Positions 1 through 5,587 of a stretch of DNA of 5,587 nucleotides are shown in pieces; position 1 is the stretch's first letter; each line of letters starts with the position of its first letter. Below the pieces are notes generated by a model that worked only from the letters and a program-made list of their open reading frames with translations, was not told the origin of the DNA and did not search any database. This stretch comes from Burkholderiaceae bacterium. Lineage in GTDB: Bacteria > Pseudomonadota > Gammaproteobacteria > Burkholderiales > Burkholderiaceae. A program made the translations under genes and the position numbers. The stretch covers positions 1-5,587 of the forward strand of contig JANWUU010000417.1 in the NCBI GenBank assembly GCA_025057735.1. The letters are read 5' to 3'.

Positions 1-132
1 GCCGGGCTGCGGCCGGACGCCGGCCTGGCCGCCATCGCCGCGCTGACGCTCGCGCTCGCTACACTGTCGGTCGTCTGGCCCGCCTGGCGCGCGGCGCGGT
101 TGGATCTGCATCGCACGCTCGCAAGGGGCTAG
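1..132 (+). CDS. FtsX/MacB-type ABC transporter permease, C-terminal fragment
   Basis: This is the last 43 codons of a gene that begins before the window, ending at TAG 130-132. The peptide has one hydrophobic helix (about residues 7-26) followed by a basic tail, WPAWRAARLDLHRTLARG. That layout is typical of the C-terminus of FtsX-like (MacB/LolC family) permeases, whose last membrane helix is followed by a P-x-x-R-A-A-R-x-(D/x)-x-x-x-(A/T)-L motif. Such permeases pair with an ABC ATPase in the inner membrane and either move a substrate or transmit force to periplasmic partners. The gene sits just upstream of a small secreted protein and a DUF3299 protein. A permease of this type next to DUF3299 is found in the Zur-regulated PA4063-PA4066 operon of Pseudomonas (recalled, not searched), so a metal-related role is inferred. 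The fragment is too short to name a substrate. Confidence 0.75.
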   Translation, partial: AGLRPDAGLAAIAALTLALATLSVVWPAWRAARLDLHRTLARG

Positions 133-143
133 CCCAATCGCCG

Positions 144-428
144 ATGATGCGGACACTCGGATATTCGATCGCAACGCTGCTCCTTTTGACGGCGGCGGCC
201 GCAGCGGCGCAGACCGCGGCGCCGGGCCGGGAAAAGGGCGACCGCGCCGCCGCCGAGGCACACCGGCGCGCCGACATCGCACGCCATCGCCAGATGGCGC
301 GCGCGCACGAAGAGGCGGCCCGTTGTCTGGAAGCGGGCGAAAAGGAGGCCGTTTGCCACGAGCGGCTGCGCGAGGCGTGCAAGGGCATCGCGGTGGGCCG
401 CTATTGCGGGATGCGTCATGAGCATTGA
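144..428 (+). CDS. Small exported four-cysteine protein, function unknown
   Basis: A 94-residue protein that I do not recognise as a named family. Residues 1-22 form a clear Sec signal peptide (short start, hydrophobic TLLLLTAAAAAA, likely cut after Ala22 before QT). The mature part, about 72 residues, is charged and helical-looking, rich in Arg, Glu, Ala and His. It carries four cysteines at 61, 71, 79 and 88, spaced C-x9-C-x7-C-x8-C, plus His39, 48, 55, 72, 92 and 94. In the periplasm these could form two disulfides or bind a metal; which one cannot be told from sequence. There are two possible ATG starts (144 and 147) and the ribosome site is poor. The gene begins 11 bases after the permease stop and overlaps the next gene by 11 bases, so it is very likely co-transcribed and coupled with both. 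The signal peptide and tight packing argue that it is a real gene. Confidence 0.72.
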   Translation: MMRTLGYSIATLLLLTAAAAAAQTAAPGREKGDRAAAEAHRRADIARHRQMARAHEEAARCLEAGEKEAVCHERLREACKGIAVGRYCGMRHEH

Positions 429-936
429 GGCGAGGCTGGCACGCGCGTTGGCGGCGGCGCTGCTCGCCGCGGCGACGGCCGCCGCGGTCGCGCAGGGCGC
501 GGGCGGTCCGCGCAACTCGCTCGACCTGCCGATCGATCCGGCGCTCCTTAATACGCTGCCGGAACGCAAGGGCGTCGTGTCCTGGAACGTACTGGCGCAG
601 GTCAAGACCAAGCAGGTCGGCAAACGGCTGCTGCCGGAATTCGGCGAGGCGGTGCGGGCGCTGGACAAGCGGACGGTCAAGCTGCAGGGCTTCATGCTGC
701 CGATCGTGGCCGGCGAAAAGCACGATCACTTCCTGTTAACGATGCGGCCGCCGCATTGTCCGTTCTGCCTGTCGCTCGGGCCGGAATACATCGTCGAGGT
801 GCGCGCACGCGCGCCGATCGCGCACACCTTCGAGCCGATCGTGGTCAGCGGCACGCTCACCCTACTGCCCGACGATCCGTTTGGCCTGTATTACCGGCTG
901 ACGGCGGCCGAGCTATCGAGCGCGCCGCGCGAGTGA
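418..936 (+). CDS. Exported DUF3299 domain protein, putative metal-uptake partner
   Basis: A 172-residue protein with a signal peptide (hydrophobic ALAAALLAAATAAAVA at about 10-25, likely cut after Ala25). The mature part fits DUF3299: a conserved Trp56 near the start, LDKRTVKLQGFMLP at 82-95, HDHFLL at 102-107, HCPFC at 113-117 (Cys114 and Cys117), then a strand-rich region ending in a VSGTLTLL strand and a YYRLTAAEL tail. The lone CxxC with a His before it could be redox-active or bind a metal such as zinc; this is inference. The P. aeruginosa relative PA4066, as I recall, is the last gene of the Zur-repressed operon PA4063-PA4066 (periplasmic DUF2796 protein, ABC ATPase, permease, DUF3299). 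The ATG at 418 lies inside the previous gene, 11 bases of overlap, with only a short GGGA upstream, so translation is probably coupled. It ends the operon; a 191-base gap follows. Confidence 0.85.
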   Translation: MSIEARLARALAAALLAAATAAAVAQGAGGPRNSLDLPIDPALLNTLPERKGVVSWNVLAQVKTKQVGKRLLPEFGEAVRALDKRTVKLQGFMLPIVAGEKHDHFLLTMRPPHCPFCLSLGPEYIVEVRARAPIAHTFEPIVVSGTLTLLPDDPFGLYYRLTAAELSSAPRE

Positions 937-942
937 GTGCAA

Positions 943-962
943 GCCGCCCTCGGCACGGCGGC
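943..962 (+). terminator. GC-rich hairpin after the DUF3299 gene, possible terminator
   Basis: GCCGCC at 943-948 pairs perfectly with GGCGGC at 957-962 around an 8-base loop, seven bases after the DUF3299 stop. The position suits the end of an operon. It lacks a U tract (GAAATTC follows), so it is not a classical intrinsic terminator and may only be a 3'-end stabilising hairpin or chance in GC-rich DNA. Confidence 0.25.
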
Positions 963-1012
963 GAAATTCGGGGTGGCGACCGCGTATCCCCGCGCTTTGG
1001 CCGAGGGAAAGT

Positions 1013-1021
1013 TGTTATAGT
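1013..1021 (+). promoter_or_regulatory. Extended -10 promoter candidate for the STAS gene
   Basis: TGtTATAGT gives an exact extended -10 (TGn) plus a 5/6 match to TATAAT. It sits in a conspicuous AT-rich island (AAAGTTGTTATAG followed by six T) inside very GC-rich intergenic DNA. No good -35 lies at the usual spacing; TTTGGC at 996-1001 is only 14 bases away. Extended -10 promoters can work without a strong -35. Predicted transcription start is near 1028, leaving a leader of about 100 bases before the GTG at 1128. Confidence 0.45.
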
Positions 1022-1127
1022 TTTTTCGGCGGAGCGCGCCACCGGGCGCCGCGTAGCCGTGCGCCGGTAAGCGCGGGCGACGGGCCAGCGGGCGCACGAA
1101 AACCCAGGGCGGATCGGCGGGAAGCGC

Positions 1128-2591
1128 GTGGTTTTCTCATTTTTCAAGAAGGATCCGAAGGACGCGAAAGGACGCCCCGGTGCCGTCAGGCGCGCGCCCG
1201 ACCCGCGTTCGCCCGTACCTTCACCGAAACCGATCGGCAAGCCGCTGCCCGAGCCGGCCGCGCGCCTGAATCCGGCGCGCTTGCCCTCGCAGCGTTTCGC
1301 CACCACCGAAAACGCCATTCCGGACCGCGAGCTGGCGCGGTCGCTGGCGATGGAGACCGCCGCCAAGATCGACCGCATCGAATCCGAGATGGCGCGCGAC
1401 TTTTTGCGCCCGCGCGGTGCCGCGGCCAACACCGGCGCGCCGCCCGTGGCGCCGGTTGCCGAAGCGGCGGCGCCGCCCAACGGCACGCCGGCGGCGGTCG
1501 AAGTCGACGACACGGCGGGCGACGACTTCCTCGGTAGCGTCGACGCGATCGAGATCCAAACCTCGGGAACGGGCTCCGTCATCGACGAAAGCGCGATCCT
1601 GTTCGCCAACGGCCGGTTCGGCGAGGCCGAGCAGGTGCTGCGCGCCGGCATCGCGGCCGACGATCTCGGTCACGCCACGCAGAACGCCTGGCTGATGCTG
1701 CTCGAGCTGCTCAACCAGCGCGGCGACCGCGCCGCCTTCGAGCAACTGGCCGCGCATTATGCGGTTCGCTTCCAGAGCACCGCGCCCGCGTGGATCGCCT
1801 ACGAAAGCGAGCCGGCGCCGCCCGCTGCCGCGCCGACCGCGCCCGCCGTGGGTGGGCCGCCGGTGGTGCGTCTGCCGGTGACGGTCGATGCGAACGTGGT
1901 CAAGACGCTGGAGCAGTTGAAGACCCTGGCGGCGAGCCATGCGGCGCTGACGATGGATGCGAGCGCGGTGCGCAGCATCGATCTGGTGGGGGCGGAACTG
2001 CTGCTGCGTGTCGTCACGGCGTTCAAACGCGCCGCCCACGAACTGACGATCGCGGGCGTGGAGCAGTTGCTCGCCCCCCTGCGTGCGCTGGTGGAGCCCG
2101 GCCGGCGCGACGCCTCCGATGCCGCCTGGATGCTGCTGCTGGAGGTGTTAAGGCTGCTGGGCCGGCAGACCGAGTTCGAGGAAACCGGCATCCAGTACTG
2201 CATCACCTTCGAAGTGTCGCCGCCACAATGGGAGCCGCCGCCGCCGAACATCAAGGTCGGCGAGGCCATCGCGGCGACGGCGGAGCCGGCGGTGCCCGCG
2301 GCGCCGGCCGAGGAGGCGGCGCTCGCGTGGCGCGGCGTCATCGAGTGCGAAGGCGAGCCGTGGTTCGGCCGTCTGGCGCTGGAGGCGCGAAACCAGAAGC
2401 GGCTGACGGTCGAGGCGCTGCAGCTGCGGCGGATGGCGTTTTCCGCCGGCTCGGCCCTGCTGACCCTGCTGATGCGGCTGCAACAGGCGGGGGTGACGGT
2501 GGAGTTCCGCAACGTGAACCCGCTGCTGGGGGCGCTGTTCCACCTGCTCGGCATCACGGCCGTGGCGGGCGTGCAGTTGCGGCGCCCTTGA
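1128..2591 (+). CDS. STAS-domain protein with duplicated TPR-like motifs, upstream of hslVU
   Basis: A 487-residue protein with no signal peptide or membrane helix, hence cytoplasmic. Layout: MVFSFFKK start and a basic, Pro-rich, probably disordered stretch (1-66); a helix (67-92); an Ala/Pro linker (97-125); helices 154-222 resembling TPR/FimV-type units; a linker (227-246); a first STAS-like module (about 247-325, with [20 protein letters not shown]); a second helical unit (329-368); a linker (369-400); and a second STAS-like module (about 402-487). Residues 188-222 and 334-368 are gapless repeats with 12 of 35 identities (W..LLE.L...G....FE.....Y...F....P.W pattern). STAS domains usually relay signals by protein contact, often with a phosphorylated Ser. 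In module one the matching DSSG site reads DLVG, so it probably cannot be phosphorylated there. The GTG start gives the typical-looking MVFSFFKK opening; the next in-frame Met is residue 75. The stop overlaps the hslV heat-shock promoter. Partner and role are unknown. Confidence 0.85.
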   Translation: MVFSFFKKDPKDAKGRPGAVRRAPDPRSPVPSPKPIGKPLPEPAARLNPARLPSQRFATTENAIPDRELARSLAMETAAKIDRIESEMARDFLRPRGAAANTGAPPVAPVAEAAAPPNGTPAAVEVDDTAGDDFLGSVDAIEIQTSGTGSVIDESAILFANGRFGEAEQVLRAGIAADDLGHATQNAWLMLLELLNQRGDRAAFEQLAAHYAVRFQSTAPAWIAYESEPAPPAAAPTAPAVGGPPVVRLPVTVDANVVKTLEQLKTLAASHAALTMDASAVRSIDLVGAELLLRVVTAFKRAAHELTIAGVEQLLAPLRALVEPGRRDASDAAWMLLLEVLRLLGRQTEFEETGIQYCITFEVSPPQWEPPPPNIKVGEAIAATAEPAVPAAPAEEAALAWRGVIECEGEPWFGRLALEARNQKRLTVEALQLRRMAFSAGSALLTLLMRLQQAGVTVEFRNVNPLLGALFHLLGITAVAGVQLRRP

Positions 2592-2615
2592 AGTCCGGGG
2601 GCGCGGGCCCCATTT
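2587..2615 (+). promoter_or_regulatory. Sigma-32 heat-shock promoter of hslVU
   Basis: CTTGAA at 2587-2592 and CCCCATTT at 2608-2615, separated by 15 bases, match the RpoH (sigma-32) consensus CTTGAA / CCCCATnT. The -10 matches every specified position, and the spacing is within the known range. hslVU is a classic RpoH operon, so the location makes sense. The -35 overlaps the last codons and the TGA (2589-2591) of the STAS gene. Transcription should start about 6-8 bases after the -10, at roughly 2621-2624, which is at the hslV ATG. Confidence 0.88.
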
Positions 2616-2622
2616 GCGTTCG

Positions 2623-3159
<537 letters not shown>

Positions 3160-3205
3160 GGCGCGCCGGCGCACGGCCGCCACTGCCTGCGCACGCCTAA
3201 CCGCC

Positions 3206-4531
3206 ATGATGACGCCGAAAGAGATCGTCCACGAGCTGAACAAGCACATCGTCGGCCAGGACAAGGCCAAACGCGCGGTGGCGATCGCGCTGCGCAACCG
3301 CTGGCGGCGACAGAACGTGGCCGAACCGCTGCGCTCGGAGATCACGCCGAAGAACATCCTGATGATCGGACCCACCGGCGTGGGCAAAACCGAGATCGCG
3401 CGCCGGCTGGCGCGGCTGGCGGATGCGCCATTTATCAAGGTGGAGGCGACCAAGTTCACCGAGGTCGGCTACGTCGGGCGCGACGTCGATTCGATCGTCC
3501 GCGACCTGGTCGACATCGCCATCAAGCAGACCCGCGAGGCGGAGCTCAAGAAGGTGCGCGCCAAGGCCGAGGACGCCGCGGAGGATCGCATCCTGGACAT
3601 CCTGCTGCCGCCGCCGCGCGACTTCGGTTTCTCCGACGCCCGCAGCGCAGAGGCGAACGAGACGCGGCAGAAATTCCGCAAGAAGCTGCGCCAGGGCGAG
3701 CTGGACGACAAGGAAATCGAGGTCGAGCTGGCGCAGACGTTGCCGGCGATGGAGGTGATGGCGCCGCCCGGCATGGAGGAGTTGACGCAGCAGATCCAGC
3801 AGATGTTCGCCAACCTCGGGCGCGAGCGGCGCAAGCCGCGCAAAATGAAGGTGCGCGAGGCACTGCGCGCGCTCGCCGACGAAGAGGCGGCGCGCCTGAT
3901 CAACGAGGACGAGCTGAAGGCGAAGGCGCTCGCCAACGTCGAGCAAAACGGCATCGTGTTCATCGACGAGATCGACAAGATCGCCAGCCGCTCGGAGATG
4001 GCCGGGGCGGACGTCTCGCGGCAGGGCGTGCAGCGCGACCTGCTGCCGCTGGTGGAGGGCACCACGGTCAACACCAAGTACGGCATGGTGCGCACCGACC
4101 ACATCTTGTTCATCGCCTCCGGCGCCTTTCATTTCGCCAAGCCGAGCGACCTGATTCCGGAGCTGCAGGGGCGGTTTCCGATCCGTGTCGAGCTCGATTC
4201 GCTGACCGCGCGGGACTTCGAGCGCATCCTGACCGCGACCGACGCCTGTCTGACCAAGCAGTACGAGGCGCTGCTGGCCACCGAAGGCGTGCAACTGACC
4301 TTCACGCCCGACGGTATCGCCAAGATCGCCGAGACGGCCTATGCGGTGAACGAGAAAACGGAAAACATCGGGGCGCGGCGGCTGTACACGGTCATGGAGC
4401 GCTTGCTGGAGGACCTGTCCTTTGAGGCCGGCAGCGGCGGCCGCCAGGCGGTGACGATCGACGCCGCCTACGTGGAGGCGCGTCTGGCGGACCTGGCCCG
4501 CAACGAGGACCTGGCGCGCTACGTGCTGTAG
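3206..4531 (+). CDS. hslU: HslU, AAA+ unfoldase subunit of HslUV (ClpY)
   Basis: A hexameric AAA+ ATPase that binds, unfolds and threads substrates into the HslV chamber. The 441 residues are within two of the usual length. In order: N-terminal ATPase part with [17 protein letters not shown]; Walker A GPTGVGKT at 55-62; pore loop GYVG at 88-91; the family-specific I domain, about 107-240; Walker B IVFIDEID at 250-257; sensor 1 region ILFIASGAF at 300-308; arginine finger Arg323 in QGRFPIR; sensor 2 in NIGARR at 387-392; and the C-terminal tail EDLARYVL, which docks into HslV to switch it on. All key residues are intact. ATG codons at 3206 and 3209 are both possible; many relatives start nearer the second. 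No clear ribosome site is visible in the 46 bases after hslV, which contain an 8-base palindrome GGCGCGCC at 3160-3167. It is presumably transcribed with hslV from the heat-shock promoter. Confidence 0.98.
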   Translation: MMTPKEIVHELNKHIVGQDKAKRAVAIALRNRWRRQNVAEPLRSEITPKNILMIGPTGVGKTEIARRLARLADAPFIKVEATKFTEVGYVGRDVDSIVRDLVDIAIKQTREAELKKVRAKAEDAAEDRILDILLPPPRDFGFSDARSAEANETRQKFRKKLRQGELDDKEIEVELAQTLPAMEVMAPPGMEELTQQIQQMFANLGRERRKPRKMKVREALRALADEEAARLINEDELKAKALANVEQNGIVFIDEIDKIASRSEMAGADVSRQGVQRDLLPLVEGTTVNTKYGMVRTDHILFIASGAFHFAKPSDLIPELQGRFPIRVELDSLTARDFERILTATDACLTKQYEALLATEGVQLTFTPDGIAKIAETAYAVNEKTENIGARRLYTVMERLLEDLSFEAGSGGRQAVTIDAAYVEARLADLARNEDLARYVL

Positions 4532-4592
4532 CGCGCGGCCGGTTGCGCGAAATCCCTGAGCCGGTCGCCCCGGGATCGCGCCGCCTGGCCCA

Positions 4593-4598
4593 TATACT
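4593..4598 (+). promoter_or_regulatory. Possible -10 element for the antiporter gene
   Basis: TATACT, a 5/6 match to TATAAT, is the only AT-rich patch in the 121 bases between hslU and the antiporter gene. No recognisable -35 sits 16-18 bases upstream, so support is weak. If used, transcription would begin near 4605 and give a leader of about 50 bases. The leader could fold a short CCGCG (4606-4610) / CGCGG (4621-4625) stem. Confidence 0.3.
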
Positions 4599-4652
4599 GC
4601 GCGGCCCGCGGCTGCCACCGCGCGGCAAGAAACCACGGAGCGTCGGCGCGCG

Positions 4653-5587
4653 ATGCTGGTTCATCTCGGCTTCTTCGGGCTCGGCCTGCTGGCGCTGATC
4701 GCCGGTGCCGAGCTGCTGGTGCGCGGCGCCTCCAAGCTCGCGCTCGCCGTCGGCATCTCCCCGCTGGTGGTCGGACTGACCGTGGTCGCGTTCGGCACCA
4801 GCGCGCCCGAGGTGGCGGTGTCGGTCGGCGCCGCGGCCGCGGGCAGCGCCGATGTGGCGGTCGGCAACGTGGTCGGCAGCAACATCCTGAACGTGCTGTT
4901 GATTCTGGGCGTCACGGCGCTGGCCGCGCCACTGGCGGTGCATGCGCAGGTGGTGCGGCAGGAGGTGCCGGTGATGCTCGGCGCCACGGTGCTCGCACTC
5001 GCCTTGATGCTGGACCGCACGATCGGCCGCCTGGAGGGCGCGCTGCTGCTGGCGCTGCTGATCGCGTACGTCGCGTTTCTGGTCGTGCAGGCGCGCCGCG
5101 CCAGCGCGGCCACCGCCGATGCCTACGGCGGGGAAGTCAAGCGGCGCAGCCGTGGTGGCGCGCGCTGGGATGCGCACTGGGCCGTACAGGTCCTGCTGGT
5201 GCTGGTCGGCCTCGCCTGTCTCGTGGTGGGCGCGCGCTGGCTCGTGGCGGCCGCCACGGCCTTCGCGCAGGCGCTCGGCGTGCCGGAGCTCGTCATCGGG
5301 CTGACCGTCGTGGCCGCCGGCACCTCGCTGCCGGAGATCGCGACCTCCGTCGTCGCTGCCCTGCGTGGGGAGCGCGACATCGCGGTCGGCAACGTGGTCG
5401 GCAGCAACGTCTTCAACCTGCTCGGCTGCCTGGGCGCGGCGGCGCTCGTGGCGCCCGCGGGCCTGACGGTGGCGCCGGCGGTGCTGAACTTCGATGCCTG
5501 GGTGATGCTGGCGGTGGCGGTGGCGTGTCTGCCGATCTTCATCACCGGGCGCGAGATCGCGCGTTGGGAGGGCGCGCTGTTTCTCGG
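4653..5587 (+). CDS. Na+/Ca2+ antiporter, YrbG/CaxA family (3'-truncated by window end)
   Basis: An inner-membrane cation exchanger of the CaCA superfamily. The 311 codons seen, open to the window end, cover most of a protein that is normally about 320-370 residues; E. coli YrbG is about 325. Two homologous halves of opposite topology are visible. The first alpha-repeat has GLTVVAFGTSAPE at 41-53 and GNVVGSN at 71-77. The second has GLTVVAAGTSLPE at 216-228 and GNVVGSN at 246-252. Glu53 and Glu228 are the expected ion-binding acids, with the Asn, Ser and Thr of these motifs nearby. A short polar loop (about 147-174, YGGEVKRRSRGG) links the halves and lacks the large regulatory domain of eukaryotic NCX. 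The ATG at 4653 follows ACGGAG (4635-4640) at a rather long 12 bases. Upstream is hslU; I see no functional link. Calcium export with sodium entry is the family's usual role; the ion itself is not provable from sequence. Confidence 0.93.
   Translation, partial: MLVHLGFFGLGLLALIAGAELLVRGASKLALAVGISPLVVGLTVVAFGTSAPEVAVSVGAAAAGSADVAVGNVVGSNILNVLLILGVTALAAPLAVHAQVVRQEVPVMLGATVLALALMLDRTIGRLEGALLLALLIAYVAFLVVQARRASAATADAYGGEVKRRSRGGARWDAHWAVQVLLVLVGLACLVVGARWLVAAATAFAQALGVPELVIGLTVVAAGTSLPEIATSVVAALRGERDIAVGNVVGSNVFNLLGCLGAAALVAPAGLTVAPAVLNFDAWVMLAVAVACLPIFITGREIARWEGALFL
4857..4883 (+). repeat. 27-base direct repeat, copy 1 (antiporter alpha-repeat 1)
   Basis: This stretch, encoding AVGNVVGSN (residues 69-77), is identical base for base to 5382-5408. 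Identity ends at both edges. Confidence 0.9.
5382..5408 (+). repeat. 27-base direct repeat, copy 2 (antiporter alpha-repeat 2)
   Basis: Encodes AVGNVVGSN again (residues 244-252), using the same nine codons as copy 1, 525 bases (exactly 175 codons) downstream. It reflects the ancient duplication of the CaCA fold, with shared preferred codons or later gene conversion. Confidence 0.9.

Noticed and set aside
857..1651. A 264-codon - strand frame spanning the DUF3299-STAS spacer
   Set aside because: Composition is Ser/Arg/Ala-rich without motifs, and it overlaps two convincing + strand genes and the promoter island.
2597..2615. GGGG...CCCC inverted repeat followed by TTT, as a terminator of the STAS gene
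   Set aside because: Only four base pairs and three T; the CCCCATTT is much better explained as the sigma-32 -10.
2614..2622. TTG at 2614 as the hslV start
   Set aside because: It falls inside the promoter -10 and adds three residues to the usual propeptide; ATG 2623 gives the family's normal start.
4532..4549. CGCGC / GCGCG inverted repeat just after hslU as a terminator
   Set aside because: A five-pair stem of alternating G and C with no following T tract is expected by chance in such DNA.
3197..4636. A 479-codon open frame on the - strand covering all of hslU
   Set aside because: It is antisense to an unmistakable hslU, with a low-complexity Arg/Leu/Gln-rich product and no recognisable family; a common artefact of high GC at third codon positions.
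4392..5177. A 261-codon - strand frame over the start of the antiporter gene
   Set aside because: The + strand reading gives a clean CaCA exchanger with both signature motifs; the antisense product is His/Arg/Gln-rich shadow sequence.

Overview
The window is a very GC-rich, gene-dense stretch of ordinary bacterial chromosome with all genes on the + strand. HslV (propeptide MDAFHG before TTIVSVRR) and HslU look like those of Proteobacteria, most likely Betaproteobacteria. This assignment rests on protein resemblance and base composition, not on a marker gene.

Region 1 (1-936) is the tail of an operon: the last 43 codons of an FtsX/MacB-type ABC permease, a 94-residue exported protein with four cysteines, and a 172-residue exported DUF3299 protein with an HCPFC motif. 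The permease + DUF3299 pairing recalls the Zur-regulated PA4063-PA4066 operon of Pseudomonas aeruginosa, a putative zinc-import system. A zinc or other metal role is therefore the leading inference. The Cys4 protein between the two is the least explained part.

Region 2 (937-2591) holds a 191-base intergenic stretch with a GC-rich hairpin and an AT-rich extended -10 promoter candidate. It is followed by a 487-residue cytoplasmic protein read as two STAS-like modules and two copies of a 35-residue TPR-like helical motif, joined by Ala/Pro-rich linkers.

Region 3 (2587-4531) is the heat-shock protease operon hslV-hslU. An excellent sigma-32 promoter (CTTGAA, 15 bases, CCCCATTT) overlaps the stop codon of the STAS gene. 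Its predicted start of transcription falls at or next to the hslV ATG, so the hslV message may be leaderless. HslV forms the peptidase chamber and HslU the ATP-driven unfoldase.

Region 4 (4532-5587) has a 121-base spacer with a weak promoter candidate, then a YrbG/CaxA-type Na+/Ca2+ antiporter that runs off the window end. Its two alpha-repeats share an exact 27-base direct repeat.

No RNA gene, mobile element, CRISPR array or attachment site was seen, and no gene-free stretch exceeds 200 bases. Nothing here is a clear new system. The points most worth a second look are the Cys4 protein, the STAS/TPR protein next to hslVU, and the probable leaderless heat-shock transcript.
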